Shown piece after piece: positions 45,420 through 55,152 of a stretch of DNA of 64,000 nt (position 1 is its first letter; every line of letters starts with the position of its first letter). This DNA comes from Corella eumyota (Eukaryota; Chordata; Ascidiacea; Phlebobranchia; Corellidae). Under the pieces are notes generated by a model. It was not told the origin of the DNA and ran no database searches. It saw only the letters and a list, made by a program, of their open reading frames with translations. The DNA lies in assembly GCA_963082875.1 (NCBI GenBank), contig OY720100.1, positions 2,604,001 to 2,668,000 of the forward strand, written 5' to 3'. Both the position numbers and the translations under genes were made by a program.

Positions 45420-46892
45420 CTGTTGTAGACATTATCGTTGTTGGTTCAGGGGTGGACATTGTTGTTGGATCAGGGGTCGACATTGTTGTTGGCTCAGGGG
45501 TCGTCATTGTTGTTGGTTCAAGGGTCGACATTGTTGTTGGTTCCGGGGTGGACATTGTTGTTGGTTCAGGGGTCGTCATTGTTGTTGGTTCAGGGGTCGT
45601 CATTGTTGTTGGTTCAGGGGTGGACATTGTTGTTGGTTCAGGGGTGGACATTGTTGTTGGATCAGGGGTCGTCATTGTTGTTGGTTCAGGGGTCGACATT
45701 GTTGTTGGTTCAGGGGTCGACATTGTTGTTGGTTCAGGGGTGGACATTGTTGTTGGTTCAGGGGTGGACATTGTTGTCGGATCAGGGGTCGTCATTGTTG
45801 TTGGTTCAGGGGTCGTCATTGTTGTTGGTTCAGGGGTCGTCATTGTTGTTGGTTCAGGGGTCGACATTGTTGTTGGTTCAGGGGTCGTCATTGTTGTTGG
45901 TTCAGGGGTCGACATTGTTGTTGGTTCAGGGGTCGTCATTGTTGTTGGTTCATCGGTCGACATTGAGGTTGCCATGGTGGCTGTTGTGCTACCTTCCACT
46001 TGGTTTGCGTTGGTCATAGTGGTACCAGTTGTTTCAGGATCAACAACCATCGTTACCACTCCTTGAGTGGTTTGTGTTGTTTCCTCTGTGGTTGCCATAG
46101 TAGTTAGCTCCGCACTGGTTGCCATGGTAGTTGGTTCCGCGCTGGTTGCTATAGTCGTTGAGCCAGAGGTTGCCATGGTGGCTGTTGTGCTACCTTCCAC
46201 TTGGTTTGCGTTGGTCATAGTAGTACCAGTCGTTTCAGGATCAACAACCATCGTTACCACTCCTTGAGTGGTTTGTGTTGTTTCCTCTGTGGTTGCCATA
46301 GTAGTTGATTCTAAACTGGTTGCCATGGTAGTTGGTTCTGAACTGGTTGCCATGGTGGCTGTTGTGCTACCTTCCACTTGATTAGCGTTGGTCATAGTGG
46401 TACCAGTTGTTTCAGGATCAACAACCATTGTAACTACTCCTTGGGTGGTTTGTGTTGTTTCCTCTGTGGTTGCCATAGTAGTTGATTCTAAACTGTTTGC
46501 CATGGTAGTTGGTTCTGAACTGGTTGCCATGGTGGCTGTTGTGCTACCTTCCACTTGATTAGCGTTGGTCATAGTGGTACCAGTTGTTTCAGGATCAACA
46601 ACCATTGTAACTACTTCTTGGGTGGTTTGTGTTGTTTCCTCTGTGGTTGCCATAGTAGTTGATTCTAAACTGGTTGCCATGGTAGTTGGTTCTGAACTGG
46701 TTGCCATGGTAGTTGGTTCTGCACTGGTTGCCATGGTAGTTGGTTCCACACTGGTTGCAATGGTAGGTGTAGTGTTACCTTCTACTTGATTAGCGTTGGT
46801 CGTAGTACCAGTCGTTTCAGGATCAACAACCATTGTAACCACTCCTTGGGTGGTTTGTGTTGTTTCCTCCGTGGTTGGCATGGTAGTTCCAT
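45420..46892 (-). CDS. Thr-rich mucin exon with two repeat types
   Basis: A phase 1-1 exon of 1,473 bases (491 codons) beginning DGTTMPTTEETTQTT. The 5' two-thirds hold five copies of a roughly 60-residue unit (QGVVTMVVDPETTGTT, then NANQVEGSTT, then ATS-EPTTM runs). The 3' third is about 25 copies of a 7-residue TPEPTTM or TPDPTTM unit. The composition predicts a densely O-glycosylated extended rod. The donor at 45420 leaves phase 1, compatible with the acceptor of the next mucin exon at 44711 and also with a possible terminal exon at 45355. Confidence 0.85.
45430..45955 (-). repeat. 21-bp coding minisatellite (TPEPTTM)
   Basis: About 25 tandem 21-base units encode TPEPTTM/S variants. All differences keep frame, so units are gained or lost by whole codon multiples. 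Confidence 0.9.
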
Positions 46893-47043
46893 CTTTTAAA
46901 TATATAAACTTATTAAGGCTTACATTAATTGTTAATAAAAGACATTTTTAAAGTAGCTTACTAAAAATGGTAAAGCTTTTATGTTTTTTTTTACAAATCG
47001 TCAATTTAATTTTTGTAATAAACATTTAATTTAGTTAACTTAC

Positions 47044-47079
47044 CTGTTTGGGTTGCAGGGTCCACAGTAGAAGACGCTT
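47044..47079 (-). CDS. 36-base phase 1-1 micro-exon
   Basis: The minus strand reads an acceptor (TTTTTGCAG) followed by codons for EASSTVDPATQT and a donor (ACAG|gtaagtt). It is 12 codons in phase 1-1, so it can be skipped without a frame change. The composition (Ser/Thr/Pro/Ala) matches neighbouring mucin exons. Support is the pair of good splice signals plus the compatible frame; it is too short for more. Confidence 0.55.
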
Positions 47080-50000
47080 CTGCAAAAATACAAAATGTAA
47101 TTTATTAATAAAAGTTAAAAATGTAGTAAAAATGAAGCACAAAGTAAGCAAACCAAGAAATAAATAAAAATAACGCAAATAAATATATATTTGGAATTAT
47201 TCTTATATATCAATTGTAAAATAAAACCAAAATATTTTTGCTAACATGCATAACCAATTTTTTACACAATAAAAAAGCATTAAAGCAAAATTAACAATCA
47301 AATTCTCAAGCTACACCAAAAGTTTCGTATATGTAAGATTTTCTGGTTTAATAAATACTGTGGGACTACAAGTACTAACAAACAGGAAACTGGCTTAAAT
47401 TACCCATTGGAGAGTAACACAAACTTGCGGTAAATCATAAACCGTGAACTAGAAACGAAATTATAATTTGTTTACGAAAACCTTGAATACAAAAACAAGA
47501 CACTTACATTAATTTAAGCATAAAAATTAATATCGTAAAATTTATAAAAAATATTATTAAATTATATCAAAATAAATTTTCAGTCAATCTACGATTATCA
47601 CTCTTTGATTGTTTTTAATATTAAAATTCCGCGCTACTAATTGAAACAAATAATACCAACAAAATCTGCAATATTTTATATAATTCTTATATCAATTTGA
47701 AAATCGAAATTCACATTTAAAAGTTAAACAATAAAGTGAACTAAGTAAGCCACAAGTTCTTGGGTTTTTATTGTATTTTGTAATGCCTTTGTAATACTCA
47801 CGTAAAATGCAAATTTAAGCGTGTATTTTACTTTTGGGTATTAGTTATAAAATCTTTATTCTAAAAAGATTTATAAATAAATATTTTTTTGGCATTGATC
47901 TTTTCAATATTCTTGACACGTAGCTTTACGCTTCATAAGAAAATAAAAGAGAAATTTTTGGCACTTATTTAAACGATCAAAATACAAAAAGTTCAAAAAT
48001 TTCGCCTTTTCATTATGGTGCAATTGGATATTCCAGTTACTAAATTTCAAGCCAATTCAAATGCCAAGATTTTTAAATAGTATTTCTATAGGGTCTGGTA
48101 ATCTATACATTCCATCAAGATTTATAAAAAGCGTACTGAAAGGTTTTGCTTGTTTACATTAGAGTTATACGCCAATCCTATACATCTATAAACAACGAAC
48201 TACTTTGAACAAAAAGGTATCTGTGAAAAGTAGTCTCACATTTAATTAACGAATATTTTAGCAGTTAATGTACGATATAAAAAGGATATAAAAAATTAAT
48301 GCGATTTTTATGACTAATATTTGACTAAAACAGCATAGTAAAAATATCGTAACATCCCAGCAGAATGTTTTAACAATAAAATTAAAAAAAAACAAAGACG
48401 ATATTTGAGGTAAAGTGCTCTTTTTAAGCTTGTTTATCCACCGAATAAGGAGCGCCAAAATAAAAATCAAACCCAGGTATTTTAAATCCCCTAAAAATTT
48501 TAAAAGTCATACTAAGCCCCAATGCCGATGGAATCCTATAGGAATATGACGTCATAATTACAAACTATGTGGTCCATTGTGCATAGATCGACGACAGGGC
48601 GAATAGGGTTAAAAAGATATACCCAGAACTAAATACAACAATACACCAGCAGACTAAATTTACTTGAATGCAAAAACAAATCCTCCATTTTAAAACTTAG
48701 AAATATAGTATTAAACATTTTTATAGGATTTCCAATAATATTGAGGTTGTTTTTTACGCAAGAAATGCGCTTTACCTAGAATAAAACCGAATACGCTTTA
48801 AAAAGATATTTATAGTTATAAAATCACACAACAACCTATAAACAAGCATTCAACCAGAAAAAACTTTTTCAGACGTTTATCGAATTATTTAATGACGTCA
48901 TAAATAATGAAGCTGTGCTCACGTGTTCATCTGGAAAGCGATATTATATATCTGGCGTCGCTAAAATTACAGCGTGATTTCGATTTTTAAAGGATACAAA
49001 GAAATCGTTTAAGTTTGACATTTAACCTAATATTAGGCGAACCTTGCCTGAAAAACAGCATTCTAAAAAAAGTTACCCACCTAATATTACCTCAAGTTCG
49101 AAGTATGAGTCAAAATGCAATACGCATTTAATTTTAAGTATTACTTACATCACAAGCGAACCATTATATTTCCAAGAATAAAAAAACAAAACCTTTTAAT
49201 ACCTTGAATTATATTTTCAACATCGCTGTCTGTTTAAAATAATTACTTTGTTTACAGTTATTGGCTATAGGAAACCGTTTCAACTACATCAAGTCAACCG
49301 TTGTTAAATACCAAAAAAGCTTTGTTAGTACTTTTAAAACATTTTCAAGAAATGTTATTTTTTTTATAGCGAGAAATATTCAATAATATGGTCCTTAATA
49401 CACAACATTTTATGTGATATTTCGACAATAAAATGTTAAATCCATAACATACCCTAAAAATTTTACCTAAACTACGTTCCGTTTTAAACATTAAAAACAT
49501 ACGCTAGTATAAAAAATAATGTACGCCCATTAGTATAAAAAATTAAAAAAAACGTATATTAGTATAAAAATATATAAAATAAATGTTAATTTAAAATACT
49601 AAAAAATAAAATAAAAAACATTGTGATTTCATTTTATGTGAAAATTTTCCAAAATAAATACTTTATTCCATTAATATTATTTCAATAATATTAATGCTTT
49701 TATGTGGTTAAAAGCGTTAGTAAGTTATAGCATAAATAATAATCAATATTATTATTAGTGATTAGAACTAAAGCGTGACGTCATTAGTATGAAATTTAAA
49801 AATGAATTGTGATTGTAACTATACAGAAAATCATTAAAGCGTTAACTTGTTTTTTCTATTCTAAGAGATATCTGACGGCGAAGAGTTTATTTATTATATA
49901 TGCAACCCCCTTAAAAACGAACTTAACAAAAATTGGACCACTTTTGTGTTCATAAAAACTATTTAAGTGTTTTAAGTGTTTAAGTGTTTTAAGTGTTAAT

Positions 50001-50118
50001 ACACATGTGCTAAAGCTGGTGAATGCATTTTGCAGCATAAGCTTGAACTCAAAATGAAAAGTAAGCGGCAGCAGAAAAGCAAAGCAGTTGCAATGAAGCA
50101 ATAATAAAATTTTTCTAC
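47080..50118 (-). other. Long intron or intergenic spacer between mucin exons
   Basis: About 3 kb without a supported exon. It contains three TGACGTCA palindromes (48547-48554, 48893-48900, 49776-49783) and short AT-rich reiterations near 49500-49560 and 49965-50000. It is the longest gap between exons of the 5' modules and could hold a promoter or enhancer. Confidence 0.5.
48547..48554. promoter_or_regulatory. CRE-like palindrome TGACGTCA
   Basis: First of three perfect octamers in the 3-kb gap between mucin exons; the others are at 48893-48900 and 49776-49783. Function unproven. Confidence 0.3.
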
Positions 50119-51699
50119 CTGTCGTGGTTGCGACCGTTGTTGCCGTAGTTTGAACTAATGTAGTTGCTGTTGCTACCGTAGTTTCAACAATATTGTTGTC
50201 AATTTCTTCAGTTGTGCCAGTTGTTTGTTCAGGTGTGGCTGTTGTAGTAATTGCATTTTCAGTGGTTGTTGCTACTGTAGTTTCAACAATATTGTTGTCA
50301 ACATCTTCAGTTGTGCCAGTTGTTTGTTCAGTTGTGGCTGTTGTAGTAATTACATTTTCAGTGGTTGTTGTTACTGTAGTTTCAACAATATTGTTGTCAA
50401 CATCTTCAGTTGTGCCAGTTGTTTGTTCAGTTGTGGCTGTTGTAGTAATTGCATTTTCAGTGGTTGTTGTTACTGTAGTTTCAACAATATTGTTGTCAAT
50501 TTCTTCAGTTGTGCCAGTTGTTTGTTCAGTTGTGGCTGTTGTAGTAATTGCATTTCCAGTGGTTGTTGCTACTGTAGTTTCAACAATATTGTTGTCAACA
50601 TCTTCAGTTGTGCCAGTTGTTTGTTCAGTTGTGGCTGTTGTAGTAATTGCATTTTCAGTGGTTGTTGTTACTGTAGTTTCAACAATATTGTTGTCAACAT
50701 CTTCAGTTGTGCCAGTTGTTTGTTCAGTTGTGGCTGTTGTAGCAATTACATTTTCAGTGGTTGTTGCTACTGTAGTTTCAACAATATTGTTGTCAACATC
50801 TTCAGTTGTGCCAGTTGTTTGTTCAGTTGTGGCTGTTGTAGCAATTGCATTTCCAGTGGTTGTTGCTACTGTAGTTTCAACAATATTGTTGTCAACATCT
50901 TCAGTTGTGCCAGTTGTTTGATCAGTTGTGGCTGTTGTAGCAATTGCATTTCCAGTGGTTGTTGCTACTGTAGTTTCAACAATATTGTTATCAATTTCTT
51001 CAGTTGTGCCAGTTGTTTGTTCAGTTGTGGCTGTTGTAGTAATTGCATTTCCAGTGGTTGTTGTTACCGTAGTTTCAACAATATTGTTGTCAACATTTTC
51101 TGTTGTGCCTGTGGTTTCGTCTGTTGTTGCAGTTGTAACAATTACATTTCCATTGGTTGTTGTTACCGTAGTTTCAACAATATTGTTGTCAATTTCTTCA
51201 GTTGTGCCAGTTGTTTGTTCAGTTGTGGCTGTTGTAGCAATTGCATTTCCAGTGGTTGTTGTTACCGTAGTTTCAACAATATTGTTGTCAACATTTTCTG
51301 TTGTGCCTGTGGTTTCGTCTGTTGTTGCAGTTGTAACAATTACATTTCGATTGGTTGTTGTTACCGTAGTTTCAACAATATTGTTATCAATTTCTTCAGT
51401 TGTGCCAGTTGTTTGTTCAGTTGTGGCTGTTGTAGTAATTGCATTTCCAGTGGTTGTTGTTACCGTAGTTTCAACAATATTGTTGTCAACATTTTCTGTT
51501 GTGCCTGTGGTTTCGTCTGTTGTTGCAGTTGTAACAATTACATTTCCATTGGTTGTTGTTACCGTAGTTTCAACAATATTGTTGTCAATTTCTTCAGTTG
51601 TAGCTGTTGTTTGATCTGTTGTTGTAGAGTTGGTTGGAGGCATTGTTGCCGGTGAATTTGTTGTTTCTGTATTAATTATAGCCATGGTTGTTTCTTGTC
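50119..51699 (-). CDS. Thr-rich mucin exon with 15 copies of a 33-residue repeat
   Basis: A phase 1-1 exon of 1,581 bases (527 codons). After a short Thr/Asn/Pro lead it holds 15 units of about 33 residues built on (EDVD or EEID)NNIVETTV followed by Thr-rich filler (ATTEQTTGTT). Dense Thr predicts heavy mucin-type O-glycosylation, and acidic D/E residues punctuate each unit. The first six units alternate two types, giving a 66-residue higher-order period; later units are a single type. It joins the start-b signal peptide in frame. Downstream it can splice to the 36-base exon at 47.0 kb. Reading on past the donor gives a stop only about 90 codons later. Confidence 0.85.
50160..51640 (-). repeat. 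99-bp coding minisatellite
   Basis: Tandem units of 99 bases encode the 33-residue Thr-rich repeat. Units are highly similar at the nucleotide level. At the 5' end of the exon (51.05-51.6 kb) the true period is 198 bases because two unit types alternate three times. Confidence 0.85.
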
Positions 51700-52100
51700 C
51701 TGAAATAAGTTAAGTTCGAACTACAATGAGGAATTAAGATTTAAAAAAAACAAGATTTTAATAAATTTCTGGGCCCAACAGATCAATAAAATTACAATAA
51801 CATATCCTTTTGCTAATTATAAACACCAAGTTGTGTATACACAAATAAACAAAAAACAATGTTCATTAAAAAAATGTTATTCCTTATGTTTTTACAACTT
51901 AACACCAGTTAAAATTAGATTACACATAGTTATTTAGTTTACTGATTTTTTGCTTAAACGTCTTCCTGGTTGCATGCAAATGTTGTAGAGTTATGATTAA
52001 AAAAATGCAAAATGCGTACATAATTATTAAAAAGTTACTTTTAAATATTTAACAATAACTGACATAACTATTTTTTAAATCTCTATTTTAAAATATATAC
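51700..52100 (-). other. Intron, start-b signal exon to Thr-rich exon
   Basis: 401 bases, AT-rich, GT-AG, with no other feature seen. Confidence 0.6.
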
Positions 52101-52164
52101 CTGATGTAACCATATTCCACTCCGCAAGGAAAATAACCCATATTAGGAATATATGAAACTTCAT
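52101..52164 (-). CDS. Signal-peptide first exon (start b)
   Basis: ATG at 52164 opens MKFHIFLIWVIFLAEWNMV and ends TSG with a phase-1 donor (CATCAG|gtatat). This is a classic hydrophobic signal sequence on its own exon. It joins in frame to the Thr-rich exon ending at 51699 (acceptor TTTCAG|GACAAG). The FLIW...LAEW pattern resembles the signal exon at 44898-44958 ([13 protein letters not shown]), so the two may be duplicates. Confidence 0.75.
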
Positions 52165-53250
52165 GTCGAAAAATTCGACAGAAGAAAACTCAAAGAATAT
52201 TTTAAGAAAACTCAAAAATATTTAAACTTTATCTAAACAGCAGAACAAAAATAAATTTTATTAACTTTTTCGCCCAACTTAATTGTAACAGAAATACTTG
52301 TTTTCTTAAAAATATTTCGTAAAAGATTGTTAAAAATTTTGTAAGGGTCGTTTCGCATTATTTCGCAATAGTTTACTTCTAGCTATTAGTTATCGCAGTA
52401 ACTAACTCCGTAACGTAGCTAGTAATCAGTTACCAACAAAACTAAGGCCCAATTGTTAAAATCGTTACCCCGTTCTTACCTTAAATGATAATTTAATTTA
52501 TTTTTCACTGTGATTAAATATTCGCCGGAGCGTGTAACAACGCTAGGATTATTTCAGGCCATTTTCTTTATATATAAATATACCGCTGTATATAAATAAA
52601 AATATTTTTACACACTTAAATTAAGTTAGACGCGTATTTACAACACCTGGGCAATAATTAAAATTTTCCGAACTTCTACAAATGGCGACTTAAAATCTTT
52701 CACAAATTAATAGTTTAAAATCAAATCTTTAACAAATTACGAAAACCATATTTAAAAGTCGTTTAATTTGCTTCAAACACAACTACCTACTACCACCAAA
52801 TCGTGGATAACAGTTTGCTTTTAAATTTTAGCAAAGTAGCGATGCATGCAAGCATAAACCTATCAAGTTTACGAAACACTACGTAGTTAAGGTTAAATAG
52901 GTATCTCGTTGGTTAACAAACAGAAGGTTAACAAACAGAAAATAATATTTTGACAAATTCCCTTTTTTGTTATAAAAATTATGTTAATACTCAATGCGCT
53001 TCAAATAAACAAAAATCGTATTTTTCGTACTAAACGCAAATATTTTCTTTATAAATTAAGTAAACAATAACAAGTGATAATATTTAAAATCTTCAAATAA
53101 TTCATTAAAAAGTTATTCTAAGACTTGCAAATTATTAACATAACAAAACTAAAACTCATAAATTCGAAACCCAATATAATTTCATAATAACTTGCAGACG
53201 TTTACATAGAAAACAACTCTCAAACAAGAACGGATTTATTTCAGTCGTGC

Positions 53251-53261
53251 TTTTATATATA
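53251..53261 (-). promoter_or_regulatory. TATA-box candidate for start b
   Basis: The minus strand reads TATATATAAAAG, close to the TATAWAAG consensus, preceded by an unusually GC-rich stretch. It lies about 1.09 kb upstream of the ATG at 52164, so it would need a long or intron-containing leader, or leader trans-splicing, which is known in tunicates. TATA-like strings are common in such AT-rich DNA. Confidence 0.3.
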
Positions 53262-53396
53262 CTGGGGCTTCTCGTCAGCCGCATACAACGGTCTTTTAGT
53301 TATATTTAAATTTCGGGTTCTCTGACGCGCGATGGTAAGGAGCGAGAAAATTACAAAAGATATATCACGGTCTATAACCACGTGGGTGACGTCACT

Positions 53397-53404
53397 TGTT
53401 CGGA
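53397..53404. promoter_or_regulatory. CRE-like palindrome TGACGTCA
   Basis: A perfect octamer in a GC-richer stretch about 140 bases upstream (minus sense) of a TATA-box candidate. The combination looks like a core promoter for the signal-peptide exon at 52.1 kb, but this is inference. Confidence 0.35.
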
Positions 53405-53597
53405 TACAAAAGTTTATATAAAAACATGAAAAGTAAGAGGTAAGATTACCACAAAACACTCAATTAACAAAAAGTTCCGTTTGATGTAATTTAAATACAA
53501 AAAACTTTGAAAACGAAATTCAAATGTAATCACAAACTTAGCCTATAACTTAATCTATATAGAAATCAACCAAATAACCAATAATGAGGTCACTTAC

Positions 53598-53975
53598 CCT
53601 GAAATGACGTAGATGTACAGAGACTCGGCAAAGTCTCGGATGATCCAGTGACGCATACCTCAACCGTGATGTTGTTGTTGCGTCTGTACGAGATCGTAAG
53701 TTCGCTTCCCGTGAACGTCAACCTTTTTTCGCATTCGATGAGGTCAGTTATTTCCTTAGTGGCATCTGTGCACTGCGTTCTCTGCGCATCTCGACAATAA
53801 GTTGTGTTAAACAAGACATTGCTTTCGTAATTTAACAGGACTTGAAAATCGTCAAAGTTAAGCTCAAAGTTTTGGAATGAGCTCCGAATTGAAATGTCGA
53901 TCGTAGCGTTGCAACAGACAGTTTCCACGCCAGATGACGCGCCAGAGTTGCTTTCAGTCGTCTGCGACAAAACAC
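53598..53975 (-). CDS. Cys-rich secreted domain of unknown family
   Basis: A 378-base phase 1-1 exon bounded by a TAG|G acceptor and a CAGG|gtaagtg donor. It encodes about 126 residues starting VLSQTTESNSGASSG and ending LCTSTSFQ. There are seven cysteines (an adjacent CC pair, then five spaced singly) and several N-glycosylation sequons (CNATI, FNTTY, NNNITV), which fits a disulphide-bonded extracellular fold. I do not recognise the family. Its base composition is much less AT-rich than its surroundings, supporting real coding sequence. No terminal exon was recognised downstream, so it may splice on to the Thr-rich exon at 51.7 kb or to an unseen 3' exon. Confidence 0.75.
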
Positions 53976-55100
53976 CTACGAAAAAATATTTTGTACGTTA
54001 ATAATGCTAGAACAATTTAACGCAATACATTTTTAATTTAATTAATCTAAATCTGTACGTATTAAATTACTTATAGCTAGTTTTTTTTTATAAATATAGG
54101 TGTGTGTACAACAAACACCACAAGCTTTGTTTAAATTTAAATAGGAACAGGGTTATATTACACTTGAACATAACCGACGCTATTTATAACATACTTCAGG
54201 AAATATCTTATTCGCAAAGTGCTTGTACAAAAATTGAAAAAATGGAACTTATTTTACGCAAGTATTATTTGCGGTTTACGTTAAAATTGTTTAACTAAAA
54301 CATCGTTCAAGTTAAAATATTTAACAAGCAAAATTTAAATGCTTCTTTTACAACTAAAACGAATAAAACGAAAAATAAATATTCAAAATTGTTTTAGTAT
54401 TTTCTTATACGACAAATATTAGTTAATCTAAATTAAAATGTTTTCATATAACACAAATTTAATATAAATTTGCGGTAAAATATGTTTATCAATTTTATGT
54501 AAATTGCGTTTTAAAAGGGCTAAAAGCTATGTTATATATACCACACTTTAAAACTTTGAATACAAAAAAGCTTTTAAATGTAATACCATGCTCTAACGGT
54601 AAAGATTTTGTAAGAACATTTTTCTATTAATGTCAATTACCTATATCCGTACAAATAAAACAAAAAATTCCCAAGCACGAAATAAGTTTTTTGAAAAACA
54701 TTTTATACCGTGTTTACATATATTTATTACGTCATTATCCTGTTTAAATAAAGCTTTTATTATATTTTTTTAAAGCATTTTTTTAGTTCCTTATTTGCTT
54801 TAACTTTTTTGGTATTTGCTTTAAAAATTTTTTTGACTTTATAAAAAAAAATTTACATAAATTTTTTTTACGTAAAATGTTAATATTTATTTAAGAAAAA
54901 AAAAACATTATTTTAATCTACATATTTTAAAACATCAAAATCTAATTACACTACAATACTTTGCCGAAAACATATAATTTAAACATTATGTTTTATTTAC
55001 AGAACAAAATATATATTTTTTTCATAATAGTAAACAATACAAAAAGTTATTTTGTAACAATTTTTTTTAAATAATTGTAAAATACTAAAATTTAAAGTAC
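53976..55100 (-). other. Intron between start-a signal exon and Cys-rich exon
   Basis: About 1.1 kb of AT-rich sequence with long A/T runs. I see no coding exon, RNA or repeat array in it. Confidence 0.55.
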
Positions 55101-55152
55101 CTTGGGTTGCCATCATAACAAGCAAAACAATAATCTTCATTTTAAAACGCAT
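55101..55152 (-). CDS. Signal-peptide first exon (start a)
   Basis: ATG at 55152 opens a short basic and then hydrophobic stretch, MRFKMKIIVLLVMMATQ, followed by a consensus-like donor (CAAG|gtac) that leaves phase 1. A second in-frame ATG at 55140 would also give a workable signal peptide. Joined in phase to the exon at 53598-53975 it continues GVLSQTT, a plausible cleavage region. It is the most upstream of three signal-peptide exons in the window. Whether it feeds the giant gene or a separate gene is not settled. Confidence 0.65.

Larger units (their letters stand above)
52165..53597 (-). other. Spacer upstream of start b
   Basis: About 1.4 kb of mostly AT-rich sequence between the Cys-rich exon and the second signal-peptide exon. 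It holds a TATA-box candidate (53251-53261), a CRE palindrome (53397-53404) and a less AT-rich stretch around 53270-53400. The stretch may be promoter, intron or both. Confidence 0.5.

Noticed and set aside
45438-46066. Plus-strand LLVQGWT and VVIVVGSGV repeat frames
   Set aside because: Antisense frames of the 21-bp PEPTTM minisatellite.
48258-48470. Hydrophobic 70-codon minus frame (MIFILALLIRWINKL) in the 3-kb gap, as a fourth signal-peptide exon
   Set aside because: No donor in usable phase lies shortly after the hydrophobic stretch, and the frame runs on through AT-rich low-complexity sequence.
24100-50000. Direct repeats considered as a CRISPR array or as LTRs
   Set aside because: All tandem repeats fall in exon-coded domains or a short intronic minisatellite with no spacers; the large direct repeat is a 34-exon gene-internal duplication without integrase, polymerase or capsid frames.
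50193-51655. Plus-strand Val-rich and Cys/Ser-rich frames opposite the Thr-rich exon
   Set aside because: Antisense of a 99-bp Thr repeat; two overlapping frames open at once is a sign of repeat artefact.
53253-53459. 68-codon minus-strand frame near the CRE and TATA candidate
   Set aside because: It has no signal peptide or partner exon; a forced splice into it gives only a few residues. A promoter-like reading of this stretch is simpler.
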